From contig NZ_LT906443.1 of the NCBI RefSeq assembly GCF_900187135.1, positions 2,389,762 to 2,453,761 on the forward strand: a stretch of DNA of 64,000 bases, read 5' to 3'. This DNA comes from Corynebacterium ulcerans (GTDB lineage Bacteria > Actinomycetota > Actinomycetes > Mycobacteriales > Mycobacteriaceae). Under the pieces are notes generated by a model. It had not been told where the DNA came from and did not search any database. It saw only the letters and a list, made by a program, of their open reading frames with translations. How positions within the stretch are numbered: the first letter of the stretch is position 1; each line of letters begins with the position of its first letter. The position numbers were made by a program, and so were the translations under genes. This document shows positions 54,337 to 64,000 of this stretch, in pieces.

Positions 54337-55491
54337 ATGGGCGCAGGTGTTGCTGGTGTGCCGATGAGGGAATTGGCGCTTGTCATTTTGGTGGCCGCTG
54401 CGCTGACATACCTCACCACGGGCATCGTTCGTTACTCCATGGTCCGTTCAGGTCGCATGGGGGAAATACGTGAACGTGATGTTCACACCCAGCCGAAGCC
54501 ACGGTTGGGTGGAGTTGCAATGTTTACGGGATTTCTGGGAGCGGTATTTCTTGCGGACCAGCTTCCTGCCTTGACTCGAGGGTTCCAGCCGATCACGCCG
54601 GAGATGAGTGCAGTGATTTGGGCTGGGGTAGTCATTGTTACCGTTGGGATCATTGATGATCTCTATGAACTTGATGCCATAACCAAACTATTCGGGCAGA
54701 TTCTCGGGTCGGTTGTAATGAGTATCCTCGGCCTGACCTGGTCATTGCTTTACGTTCCCTTTGGTGGCGGTACCACTGTCATCCTTGACCAAGTGGCGTC
54801 AACCATAGTTACGGTGATGTTTACAGTTACGCTGATCAACGCCATAAACTTTGTGGATGGGCTCGACGGTTTAGCAGCAGGACTCGGTATGATAGCCGGA
54901 CTTTCTATCCTGGTTTTCTCCATGACGGTGCTTCATGACCAGGGAGGCATGGTATCGGCTTATCCGCCAGCTATTATTGCGGCAGCACTTGTGGGAATGT
55001 GTGCGGGTTTTCTTCCTCATAATTTTGAACCGGCGCGGATTTTTATGGGGGACTCGGGCTCTATGTTGATCGGACTTCTGCTTGCTGCAGCATCCACCTC
55101 GGCGAGTGGAAAGATCGATATGAGTCTGTATGGAACCGTGGACGTTATTGCTCTTATGTCTCCGATTATCGTGGTAGCTGCCGCTGTTTTTGTTCCCATG
55201 CTCGATCTGGTTATGGCCGTCGTCCGCCGAGTGCGTAAAGGACAATCTCCCTTTTCTGCGGACAAGATGCACCTGCACCACAGGCTGTTGTCGCTTGGGC
55301 ACACCCATCGTCGCGTAGTGTTGGTTCTCTACTTATGGGTCTCCGTTGTGGCCTTTGGGGCTGTCTCATTTTCTGTGGTGCCGCCCATTGTTGCGGTCAT
55401 CGGAATTGTGATCGCTATGTTCGTAGCTTTCCTAGCCACGCGAGGGCCAGTGCGCCGGGCCAATGAACTGGGGAAAACGACACAAAAATAA
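54337..55491 (+). CDS. wecA: WecA-type polyprenyl-phosphate sugar-1-phosphate transferase
   Basis: A 384-residue membrane enzyme with about 11 helices that transfers GlcNAc-1-phosphate to decaprenyl phosphate, first step of arabinogalactan linker synthesis in Corynebacteriales. Motifs: IIDDLYELDA with the Asp pair, INFVDGLDGLAAG and the His-rich HLHHRLLSLGH. ATG 54337 abuts the tsaC stop; ATG 54364 is an alternative. The position ahead of atpI is conserved with mycobacteria (rfe). Confidence 0.94.
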   Translation: MGAGVAGVPMRELALVILVAAALTYLTTGIVRYSMVRSGRMGEIRERDVHTQPKPRLGGVAMFTGFLGAVFLADQLPALTRGFQPITPEMSAVIWAGVVIVTVGIIDDLYELDAITKLFGQILGSVVMSILGLTWSLLYVPFGGGTTVILDQVASTIVTVMFTVTLINAINFVDGLDGLAAGLGMIAGLSILVFSMTVLHDQGGMVSAYPPAIIAAALVGMCAGFLPHNFEPARIFMGDSGSMLIGLLLAAASTSASGKIDMSLYGTVDVIALMSPIIVVAAAVFVPMLDLVMAVVRRVRKGQSPFSADKMHLHHRLLSLGHTHRRVVLVLYLWVSVVAFGAVSFSVVPPIVAVIGIVIAMFVAFLATRGPVRRANELGKTTQK

Positions 55492-55624
55492 GCTTTAATG
55501 GATAGCAGGTTAGATTTGTTGTAGAGCCCTCGTCTGAGGTCAAGCGGGTTTTGTATCAGCAAGGTGGCCCCACAATTGACTGTAGTTTTCCTAATAGTTA
55601 GTGATCTCGATAGGATTTCAACTC

Positions 55625-56059
55625 GTGACTAATCTGAACCCCAGCCAAAGTACTTCGCCTTACGACGATCACCGGCGCCCATTGCTGCGAGCCCTGAAAT
55701 ATGGTTTCGGTGCATTAATACTCATAACTTTGGTTTCGCTGGCCGCATGGGGCTGGGCGCGGGATCTTCCCGGTATGTGGGGAGTGTTGCTCGGTGCGTC
55801 TATTGGCGGAGGTTTTGTACTGCTTACAGCTTTGAGCGTGCTGGCCACGTCGAATACCTCGGCTGCGACTACTGGAGCGATAGTGCTGGGGGGGTGGTTG
55901 CTCAAGATCGTTGTTCTTATTATCGTGCTTGTTGGCATCCGCAATCTAGAGTTTTATGACAAGTATGCGTTTCTTGTCACGCTCGTTCTTGCGTTGGTTG
56001 TGGTGCTCGCTTGTGAGGTCTGGGGAGTTATTACCTCAAAGGTGACGTATGTGAGCTAA
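55625..56059 (+). CDS. atpI: ATP synthase-associated protein AtpI-like
   Basis: A 144-residue protein with four hydrophobic segments (LKYGFGALILITLVSLAAWG; GVLLGASIGGGFVLLTAL; GAIVLGGWLLKIVVLIIVLV; FLVTLVLALVVVLACEV). Position ahead of atpB and topology fit AtpI, thought to help c-ring assembly. GTG 55625 has AGGAT eight bases upstream. A hairpin with U5 follows at 56135. Confidence 0.85.
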   Translation: MTNLNPSQSTSPYDDHRRPLLRALKYGFGALILITLVSLAAWGWARDLPGMWGVLLGASIGGGFVLLTALSVLATSNTSAATTGAIVLGGWLLKIVVLIIVLVGIRNLEFYDKYAFLVTLVLALVVVLACEVWGVITSKVTYVS

Positions 56060-56134
56060 GGGTGTGGGGATATTTATAGGGTCTTCACATGTTCGTCTGT
56101 TCGCTGGGCTATGCCTTGGTAGGAGAATTTCTAT

Positions 56135-56154
56135 CGGGGGATAGCCCCGTTTTT
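56135..56154 (+). terminator. Possible intrinsic terminator after atpI
   Basis: CGGGG-GATAG-CCCCG followed by five Ts. The stem is only five base pairs but all GC. It lies 76 bases after the atpI stop and would separate atpI transcripts from atpB. Confidence 0.55.
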
Positions 56155-56358
56155 CTGTGTAACCAAACAACATTTTGTTTGGTGTGCAGACTTTTGATGC
56201 CTCGGCTAGCTAATGGGGTAGCGGGAAACTCTCTTGAGGGGACTTGGCAGGAAAGATAAAAGACGAGGAAGTATCCGTTTTTTATCTGAACCTGGCGGTG
56301 CGGAATCCGGTGGGTATGTACGGGTGGGGGACAGGGGGTAGTACCCCTAAGCATGTAC

Positions 56359-56374
56359 AGTGATTGACGTCACA
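56359..56374. promoter_or_regulatory. CRP/GlxR-like binding site
   Basis: AGTGATTGACGTCACA matches 10 of 12 defined positions of the recalled GlxR consensus TGTGANNTANNTCACA and has a perfect GTGA-N6-TCAC core. It lies about 300 bases before atpB, in the promoter region of the ATP synthase operon. Confidence 0.6.
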
Positions 56375-56489
56375 ATTCTGCATTTTCCCCGCTCATTGCC
56401 TTAATTAAGGTTTCTGGCATCAAGGGGGTGTCCATAGGGCTGGGCTGTATGGGAAATTCGGTGAACTGCCTGATAGGGTAATCCGCGGG

Positions 56490-56523
56490 TCGCTTAAGTT
56501 TGCGATTGTAAGCTTTTAAGCGA
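56490..56523 (+). repeat. Inverted repeat in the atpB leader
   Basis: TCGCTTAA (56490-56497) and TTAAGCGA (56516-56523), 18 bases apart, in the probable 5' untranslated region of the atp mRNA. Could be an RNA hairpin. Confidence 0.45.
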
Positions 56524-56670
56524 GATCCCCTGCGATCGCCATGCTGATGTGCGACGGAGTCCGTGGTGGTCGCAGAGAGTTTTCAGACGTCCATCGCACC
56601 GCGCACTCGCTTGAGCGGGTAATATGCGGCCCGAACGCGGGAGAGAACGCTGAGCGTTACAACATTGGCC

Positions 56671-57456
56671 ATGAAGGGTGAATTTCATGCACCCTCCTTG
56701 GATCACGAATTTTTCCCGGATCCCATCTGGTTCGCCGACGTGGCGAACGGCTGGTTCACAATCGACCGTCTGATGTTCGTCCGCCTGCTTATGGCGCTTG
56801 TCCTCGTAATATTCTTTGCAGTTGCTATGCGTAACCCGAAGCTGGTTCCTTCTGGTCTTCAGAACTGCGCTGAATATCTTTTGGACTTTGTCCGAATCCA
56901 CATTGCAGAAGACATTTTGGGAAAGAAGGAAGGTAATCGGTTCCTGCCGGTTATCGCCACCATCTTCTTCATTGTCTTGTTCTGCAACCTTCCTTCGGTC
57001 ATCCCGTTCCTAAACATCTCGCCGAACGCGCGCATTGGTATGCCGCTCGTTCTGGCACTGTTTGGTTACGTTGCGTTTATTTATGCAGGTGCGAAGCGCT
57101 ACGGCTTCTTCAAGTACATCAAGTCGTCGGTGGTTATTCCTAACCTTCCTCCGGCCTTGCACCTACTTGTCGTGCCTCTCGAGTTTTTCTCGACCTTCGT
57201 TCTGCGCCCGGCCACGCTGACCCTGCGTCTTATGGCCAACATGCTCGCAGGACACATCATTTTGGTTCTGTTGTTCTCTGCCACGAACTTCTTCTTCTGG
57301 CAGCTGAATGGCTGGACCGCGCTGTCCGCCGTGACAATCGTCGCGGGGATTGCGTTCACGCTGTTCGAGCTTTTGGTGATTTTCCTTCAGGCTTACATCT
57401 TTGCCCTGTTGTCCGCCGTGTACCTCGAACTGTCGTTGCACGCCGACGAACACTGA
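56671..57456 (+). CDS. atpB: ATP synthase Fo subunit a
   Basis: Membrane proton channel subunit; 261 residues with five to six helices. The essential Arg lies in LTLRLMANMLAGH near residue 184. ATG 56671 (MKGEFHAPSLDHEFF) is chosen over the TTG at 56665; the ribosome site is weak for both. First gene of atpBEFHAGDC. Confidence 0.97.
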   Translation: MKGEFHAPSLDHEFFPDPIWFADVANGWFTIDRLMFVRLLMALVLVIFFAVAMRNPKLVPSGLQNCAEYLLDFVRIHIAEDILGKKEGNRFLPVIATIFFIVLFCNLPSVIPFLNISPNARIGMPLVLALFGYVAFIYAGAKRYGFFKYIKSSVVIPNLPPALHLLVVPLEFFSTFVLRPATLTLRLMANMLAGHIILVLLFSATNFFFWQLNGWTALSAVTIVAGIAFTLFELLVIFLQAYIFALLSAVYLELSLHADEH

Positions 57457-57527
57457 CCCCGCGGAACCGCGGATCATAATTCTCGAAATATTGACACTCC
57501 GCCCCGTGATTTCCATGGGGCACTTAG

Positions 57528-57785
<258 letters not shown>

Positions 57786-57818
57786 TTCCTCCAACCACCC
57801 GACACGAAAGCCGAGATT

Positions 57819-58385
57819 ATGACGAACGTCATTAATTACCTCGCTGAGGCACAAGGAATGCCGCTGGAGGAATCCCCCAGCGTTCTTTTGCCTGCCAGCT
57901 ACGACATCGTCTGGTCGCTCGTCGTGCTCGTAATTGTCTCGATCCTATTTAAGAAGCTTGTTCTTCCTAAGTATCGAGAAGTCCTGACCGAGCGTGAGGA
58001 CCGGATCAAGGGTGGCATTCAGCGTGCAGAGGCTGCACAGGCTGAAGCTAAGGCAGCTCTTGAGAAGTACAATGCTCAGCTCGCAGAGGCGCGCGCCGAA
58101 GCAGCAGAAATCCGCGAAGATGCCCGAGCAAAGGGCAAGCAGATCGAAGCTGACATGAAGGCAAAGGCCACCGAGGAGAGCAACCGCATCATCGAGTCCG
58201 GTGAGAAGCAATTGGCCGCTCAGCGTGAGCAGGTCGTTGAAGAGCTTCGCCGCGAGATGGGCCAGAACTCGATCAGCCTTGCCGAGCGTCTTCTTGGAGA
58301 TCAGCTCTCCGATGACGTAAAGCGTTCCGGCACGATCGACAAGTTCCTGGCTGAACTCGACACCGTGTCTCCGGCAGGGAAGTGA
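57819..58385 (+). CDS. atpF: ATP synthase Fo subunit b
   Basis: Peripheral stalk subunit; 188 residues with one transmembrane helix ([20 protein letters not shown]) followed by a long charged helix rich in Ala, Glu and Lys. It anchors the delta subunit encoded next. ATG 57819 lies 33 bases after atpE. Confidence 0.97.
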   Translation: MTNVINYLAEAQGMPLEESPSVLLPASYDIVWSLVVLVIVSILFKKLVLPKYREVLTEREDRIKGGIQRAEAAQAEAKAALEKYNAQLAEARAEAAEIREDARAKGKQIEADMKAKATEESNRIIESGEKQLAAQREQVVEELRREMGQNSISLAERLLGDQLSDDVKRSGTIDKFLAELDTVSPAGK

Positions 58386-58390
58386 GCACC

Positions 58391-59212
58391 ATGCACGCAG
58401 CGAGCCGCGACGCACTAGCACGCGTGATCTCCCACCTAGACGTAGCTCTGTGGGAGGCCAAAGAAAACGCAATCGCTACTGCAGCGCAGACTGGCGCTGA
58501 GCTTTTCGACGTCGTCGATGCCTTGGACAACGAGCGCGGATTGCGTATCGCCGTCGCAGATGCATCCACGACGGCCGACCAGCGTACCGGTTTGGTTTCT
58601 GCTGTGTTCGCCGGAAAGGTTTCGCCTGCCACCCTCGAAGTGCTGATTTCTGCAGCACGCGAGTCGTGGTCTAATCCCCGCGAATTCCGCGCAGGCTTGA
58701 TTACCTTGGGTCGCCGGGCACTCCTGAGGTCCGCTGAGGGACAAGGACAGCTGGCACAGGTCGAAGACGAGCTCTTCCGCCTGTCTCGGATTCTGGAAAA
58801 GGAATCCGAGTTGACGCTGCTCCTTGATGACCGCAGCATAGACCGCGCGAGGAAGCGCGAACTGCTGGCGAAGGTGCTATATGGCAAGGTCACCGCTGTG
58901 ACTGAGGCCCTTGCACTTCAGGTTATTGGTCGCCGTGAGTCCAACGCCATCGATGACATCAATGCATTGTCCAAGGAAGCTGCTGCATTGCAGGGCCGTT
59001 CCGTTGCACATGTTGTCTCTGCTGGCCCGTTGAACGACGAGCAAAACCAGGCACTGGTACAGAAGCTAGAGCGCATTTATGGTCGTGCGATGAGCATCCA
59101 CTCTGAGGTTGATCCCAGCCTCCTCGGTGGACTGGTCATCCGAGTCGGCAACGAAGTCATCGATGGATCTACCTCGGGCAAGCTCGAGCGTCTCCGTGCG
59201 AACCTCGTATAG
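58391..59212 (+). CDS. atpH: ATP synthase F1 subunit delta
   Basis: Links the b stalk to the alpha/beta head; 273 residues from ATG 58391. This is longer than E. coli delta (177), as is usual in Corynebacterium, but without the fused b domain of mycobacteria. C-terminal VDPSLLGGLVIRVGNEVIDGS is the family signature. A GTG at 58382, overlapping the atpF stop, is a possible earlier start. Confidence 0.95.
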   Translation: MHAASRDALARVISHLDVALWEAKENAIATAAQTGAELFDVVDALDNERGLRIAVADASTTADQRTGLVSAVFAGKVSPATLEVLISAARESWSNPREFRAGLITLGRRALLRSAEGQGQLAQVEDELFRLSRILEKESELTLLLDDRSIDRARKRELLAKVLYGKVTAVTEALALQVIGRRESNAIDDINALSKEAAALQGRSVAHVVSAGPLNDEQNQALVQKLERIYGRAMSIHSEVDPSLLGGLVIRVGNEVIDGSTSGKLERLRANLV

Positions 59213-59273
59213 CCAGACACGACGAAACAACTAATTAATAATGCTGGAAGAAACAACCGAGAGCAGGAAGAAC

Positions 59274-60902
59274 ATGGCGGAGCTTACGATCTCCTCCGAT
59301 GAGATCCGTAGCGCGATTGCGAACTACACCTCGAGCTACTCCGCGGAGGCCTCCCGTGAGGAGGTCGGCGTGGTCATTTCCGCAGCTGATGGTATTGCCC
59401 AGGTATCTGGTCTGCCTTCAGTCATGGCAAATGAGCTCCTTGAGTTCCCCGGCGGCGTCATCGGCGTCGCGCAGAACCTCGATACTGATCACATCGGTGT
59501 TGTGGTTTTGGGTAACTATGAATCCCTTAAAGAAGGCGACGAAGTAAAGCGGACAGGCGAGGTTCTCTCGATCCCTGTCGGCGACAACTTCCTTGGTCGC
59601 GTTATCAACCCCCTTGGCCAGCCGATTGATGGACTCGGCGCCATTGAAGCAGAAGAGCAGCGCGTTCTTGAGCTTCAAGCACCTTCTGTGCTGCAGCGTC
59701 AGCCAGTTGAGGAGCCGATGCAGACTGGTATCAAGGCTATCGATGCGATGACTCCGATCGGCCGTGGCCAGCGTCAGCTCGTCATTGGCGACCGTAAAAC
59801 CGGCAAGACTGCCGTGTGCATCGACACAATCCTGAACCAGAAGGCAAACTGGGAGTCCGGCGACAAGACCAAGCAGGTCCGTTGTATTTACGTCGCTATT
59901 GGTCAGAAGGGCTCCACCATCGCAGCCGTCCGTAAGACTCTTGAAGAGCAGGGCGCTTTGGAGTACACCACTATTGTGGCTGCTCCGGCTTCTGATTCTG
60001 CGGGCTTCAAATGGCTCGCCCCATTCGCAGGTGCCGCTCTAGGCCAGCACTGGATGTACCAGGGCAACCACGTCTTGGTGATCTATGATGATCTGACCAA
60101 GCAGGCTGAGGCATACCGCGCAATTTCGTTGCTGCTTCGCCGCCCTCCGGGACGTGAAGCTTACCCAGGCGACGTCTTCTACCTTCACTCTCGCCTCTTG
60201 GAGCGTGCTGCAAAGCTTTCCGACGAGATGGGTGCAGGTTCGATGACCGCACTTCCGATCATCGAGACCAAGGCTAACGACGTCTCCGCCTTCATTCCTA
60301 CCAACGTGATTTCGATTACCGATGGTCAGGTATTCCTTGAGTCCGACCTGTTCAACCAGGGTGTTCGCCCCGCTATTAACGTCGGTGTTTCCGTTTCTCG
60401 TGTTGGTGGCGCAGCGCAGACCAAGGGCATGAAGAAGGTTTCTGGCTCTCTTCGTCTCGACCTCGCCGCATACCGCGACCTCGAGGCATTCGCTACCTTC
60501 GCATCTGATCTTGATGCTGCCTCCAAGGCACAGCTGGATCGCGGTGCACGCCTTGTTGAGCTGCTCAAGCAGGCTGAAAATGCTCCGCAGCCGGTTGAAC
60601 ACCAGATCGTCTCCATCTGGCTTGCAGGCAATGGTCACTTCGATAACGTTCCCGTCGAGGATGTCCGTCGCTTCGAGTCCGAGTTGATTGAGTACTTCCA
60701 CAGCACCACTCCGCAGGTCTTTGAACAGATCGCGGGCGGTACTCAGCTGTCAGAGGAATCTCAGGCAACCTTGGTTTCCGCAACAGAGACGTTCAAGCGT
60801 ACGTTCCAGACCACCGCCGGCACAGTCGTGATCAACGAACCTGAGGTCGAGGCTCTGCCTGCAGACCAGGTTAAGAAGAACACGCTGTCGGTCAAGAAGT
60901 AA
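59274..60902 (+). CDS. atpA: ATP synthase F1 subunit alpha
   Basis: Non-catalytic nucleotide-binding subunit of F1; 542 residues. Walker [10 protein letters not shown] near residue 175, [15 protein letters not shown] segment, and [17 protein letters not shown] near the nucleotide site. ATG 59274 ([10 protein letters not shown]) has CAGGAAG upstream; the frame extends to 59241 but that start lacks support. Confidence 0.98.
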   Translation: MAELTISSDEIRSAIANYTSSYSAEASREEVGVVISAADGIAQVSGLPSVMANELLEFPGGVIGVAQNLDTDHIGVVVLGNYESLKEGDEVKRTGEVLSIPVGDNFLGRVINPLGQPIDGLGAIEAEEQRVLELQAPSVLQRQPVEEPMQTGIKAIDAMTPIGRGQRQLVIGDRKTGKTAVCIDTILNQKANWESGDKTKQVRCIYVAIGQKGSTIAAVRKTLEEQGALEYTTIVAAPASDSAGFKWLAPFAGAALGQHWMYQGNHVLVIYDDLTKQAEAYRAISLLLRRPPGREAYPGDVFYLHSRLLERAAKLSDEMGAGSMTALPIIETKANDVSAFIPTNVISITDGQVFLESDLFNQGVRPAINVGVSVSRVGGAAQTKGMKKVSGSLRLDLAAYRDLEAFATFASDLDAASKAQLDRGARLVELLKQAENAPQPVEHQIVSIWLAGNGHFDNVPVEDVRRFESELIEYFHSTTPQVFEQIAGGTQLSEESQATLVSATETFKRTFQTTAGTVVINEPEVEALPADQVKKNTLSVKK

Positions 60903-60957
60903 GGCGTAAAGGCCTGAACCATGACCACACAAGGAAAAGAAGGGAGGCGAAAGACCC

Positions 60958-61938
60958 ATGGCTAATCTTCGTGAGCTACGTGACCGAATTCGGTCCGTCA
61001 ACTCCACTAAGAAGATCACCAAGGCCCAGGAGCTGATCGCAACTTCGCGCATCACCAAAGCCCAAGCACGGGTCGAGGCTTCACAGCCTTACGCCACCGA
61101 GATCCACAAGGTGATGGAACGCCTGGCCGCAGCTAGCTCTTTGGATCACCCGATGCTGCACGAGCGTGAAGACGGCAAGCGCGCCGCTGTGCTCGTGATT
61201 TCGAGTGACCGCGGCATGGCTGGTGGCTATAACTACAACGTGTTCAAGAAGGCAGCTGAGCTTATCAAGCTGCTGGAAGATAACGGCTACGAAGTAGTTC
61301 GCTACGTTACTGGTAACAAAGCTGTTGGCTACTACAAGTTCCGTGGCGAGGACGTCGCAGGCGCATGGACCGGTTTCTCTCAGGATCCGTCTTGGGAAGA
61401 GACCCACAGCGTGCGTCGCCACCTCATCGATGGCTTTATTGCCGGATCGAAAGGTACTGCAAAGTATCGCGAGGGCTTGAACACGGGCGAGGGCGATCCT
61501 ATTCAGGGCTTCGACCAAGTTCACGTGGTGTACACCGAGTTTGAATCCATGCTGGTTCAGACCGCACGTGCTCATCAGCTGCTTCCGATCGAACCAGTCA
61601 TTGAGACTGAAGAAGTTCAGATCAGCGATGAAGGCATCTTGCAGAATGCAGGAGAGCCTACTCCAGACGTTGAATTTGAGCCAGACGCAGATACGCTGTT
61701 TGAGGCTATGCTTCCGCAGTACGTTTCTCGTAGTCTGTTTGCTATGTTCCTCGAAGCAGCAGCTGCTGAATCGGCGTCTCGTCGAAACGCAATGAAGTCT
61801 GCAACTGATAACGCCACGGCCCTTGTTAAGGACCTATCGCGTGTTGCTAACCAGGCGCGTCAGGCACAAATCACCCAGGAAATCACAGAGATCGTCGGTG
61901 GCGCTAGTGCGCTCGGCGATAGCGGAGAAAGTGACTAG
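60958..61938 (+). CDS. atpG: ATP synthase F1 subunit gamma
   Basis: Central rotor shaft; 326 residues. N-terminal helix LRELRDRIRSVNSTKKITKAQELI and the C-terminal ESASRRNAMKSATDNA are the coiled-coil signature. It has the acidic insert (about residues 215-245) common in actinobacteria. AGGGAGG precedes ATG 60958. Confidence 0.98.
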   Translation: MANLRELRDRIRSVNSTKKITKAQELIATSRITKAQARVEASQPYATEIHKVMERLAAASSLDHPMLHEREDGKRAAVLVISSDRGMAGGYNYNVFKKAAELIKLLEDNGYEVVRYVTGNKAVGYYKFRGEDVAGAWTGFSQDPSWEETHSVRRHLIDGFIAGSKGTAKYREGLNTGEGDPIQGFDQVHVVYTEFESMLVQTARAHQLLPIEPVIETEEVQISDEGILQNAGEPTPDVEFEPDADTLFEAMLPQYVSRSLFAMFLEAAAAESASRRNAMKSATDNATALVKDLSRVANQARQAQITQEITEIVGGASALGDSGESD

Positions 61939-63387
<1,449 letters not shown>

Positions 63388-63400
63388 GGGAGACAAGCAC

Positions 63401-63772
63401 ATGGCTGACATCACCGTGGAATTGGTTTCCGTGGAGCGTATGTTGTGGTCTGGTCAGGCCAGCATCGTCACCGCGCAGACCATCGAGGGTGAGATCGGCG
63501 TGCTGCCAGGTCACGAGCCTATGCTCGGCCAGCTGGTCGACAATGGCGTTGTGACCATCCGTCCTGTCAACGGCGACAAGCTTGTTGCCGCCGTGCAGGG
63601 TGGTTTCCTCTCCATTTCCAAGGAAAAGGTCACCATCCTCGCGGAGTATGCAGTATGGGCTGACGAGGTTAACGTCTCCGAGTCTGAGTCTCATCTGCAA
63701 GATGACGATGCGATCGGAAAAGCTCGTGCGCAAGCCGAGCTCAAGGCGCTTCGTCGTAAGGAACAGTCCTAG
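63401..63772 (+). CDS. atpC: ATP synthase F1 subunit epsilon
   Basis: Regulatory and coupling subunit; 123 residues. It contains the N-terminal beta sandwich ([30 protein letters not shown]) and a short C-terminal helical part ([15 protein letters not shown]). Last gene of the operon, 13 bases after atpD, followed by a strong palindromic terminator. Confidence 0.97.
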   Translation: MADITVELVSVERMLWSGQASIVTAQTIEGEIGVLPGHEPMLGQLVDNGVVTIRPVNGDKLVAAVQGGFLSISKEKVTILAEYAVWADEVNVSESESHLQDDDAIGKARAQAELKALRRKEQS

Positions 63773-63804
63773 GATGTAGGGCAGTAGCCCTCCTCACTTA
63801 AGTT

Positions 63805-63838
63805 TTATGGTCTCTCCGACTAGTCGGAGAGACCATAA
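63805..63838 (+). terminator. Terminator of the atp operon, 34-base palindrome
   Basis: A perfect 17-base-pair inverted repeat without a fixed loop, core CCGACTAGTCGG, 32 bases after the atpC stop, flanked by TTTT and AATTCTTT. From here to the window end (about 160 bases) no gene is seen. Confidence 0.85.
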
Positions 63839-64000
63839 TTCTTTGTATAGAAACTTTCTTATAAAGCTCTTGAGCTGGTAATAATTTAGAGTTTCTGTTC
63901 TTCACAAGAGACTCAGTTTGTACAGGATTTGAAGCGTTGTAGGATGTTAAACAAAACTCAGACGTAGCGCTGTGTGGTAGTGACAGATGTGGAGCGTATG

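Larger units (their letters stand above)
56060..56670. other. Long leader and promoter region of the atp operon
   Basis: 611 bases between atpI and atpB with no convincing gene. In order: a hairpin with U5 (56135-56154), an inverted repeat ACCAAACAA/TTGTTTGGT (56162-56183), a CRP/GlxR-like site (56359-56374), a 12-base palindrome CCTTAATTAAGG (56399-56410), and an inverted repeat TCGCTTAA/TTAAGCGA (56490-56523). An antisense frame at 56494-56901 is judged spurious. Confidence 0.65.

Noticed and set aside
56494..56901. 135-codon minus-strand frame over the atpB start
   Set aside because: It is antisense to the leader and atpB, with no protein features.
63998..64000. ATG at the very end of the window, preceded by GGAG
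   Set aside because: No downstream sequence is available to show a coding frame, so it is not called.

Overview
The window is chromosomal DNA from a Corynebacterium. The fused E2-E1 2-oxoglutarate dehydrogenase OdhA, the order argS-lysA-hom-thrB-rho-prfA-prmC-sua5-wecA-atpI-atpBEFHAGDC, and a MarR regulator with two RosR-type operators all point there. Moderate GC and a complete galactose cluster plus a lutABC/lldP lactate locus fit the diphtheriae/ulcerans/pseudotuberculosis group better than C. glutamicum; that species-level placement is inference.

Layout. 1-7.8 kb (minus strand): odhA, running off the left edge, a fused two-half ABC exporter and an EcsC-like protein. 7.9-12.6 kb: an AroE-family dehydrogenase divergent from a type-B carboxylesterase, which overlaps a FhuF-like iron-sulfur protein, then a very acidic protein and an unknown minus-strand gene. 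12.9-18.2 kb: galM, an SSS-family transporter, a small membrane protein, galT and galK. 18.4-24.2 kb: DEAD-box helicase, small proteins, a VOC protein, then on the minus strand putP with a secreted HNH nuclease and a membrane protein. 24.2-31.9 kb: a same-strand DNA-processing run of SNF2 helicase, SWIM protein, SbcD-like nuclease and SbcC-like ATPase. 31.9-35.9 kb: yceI divergent from rosR with two operators, pspC, a small unknown gene divergent from a DeoR-type regulator, a small secreted protein, a non-coding stretch with long inverted repeats, and tRNA-Arg(CCG). 36-41 kb: lutABC divergent from lldP. 41-63.8 kb: the conserved housekeeping block ending with the whole F1Fo ATP synthase operon.

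How the parts work together: odhA (TCA cycle), lut/lld (lactate uptake and oxidation), gal (Leloir pathway) and the atp operon cover carbon use and energy; argS/lysA/hom/thrB cover aspartate-family amino acids and charging of arginine tRNA; rho, prfA, prmC and sua5 cover termination and translation fidelity. Most of the window is ordinary core genome. The points that most deserve a second look are the paired RosR operators on the yceI promoter, the SNF2/SWIM/SbcD/SbcC run with non-canonical nuclease and ATPase features, the esterase-FhuF gene pair, the non-coding inverted-repeat cluster next to tRNA-Arg, the repeats between lutA and lldP, and a CRP/GlxR-like site in the long atpB leader. I did not find a CRISPR array, an insertion sequence, a prophage or a clear-cut new defence system. 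All identifications are from reading the sequence and from memory of the families; no search was run.
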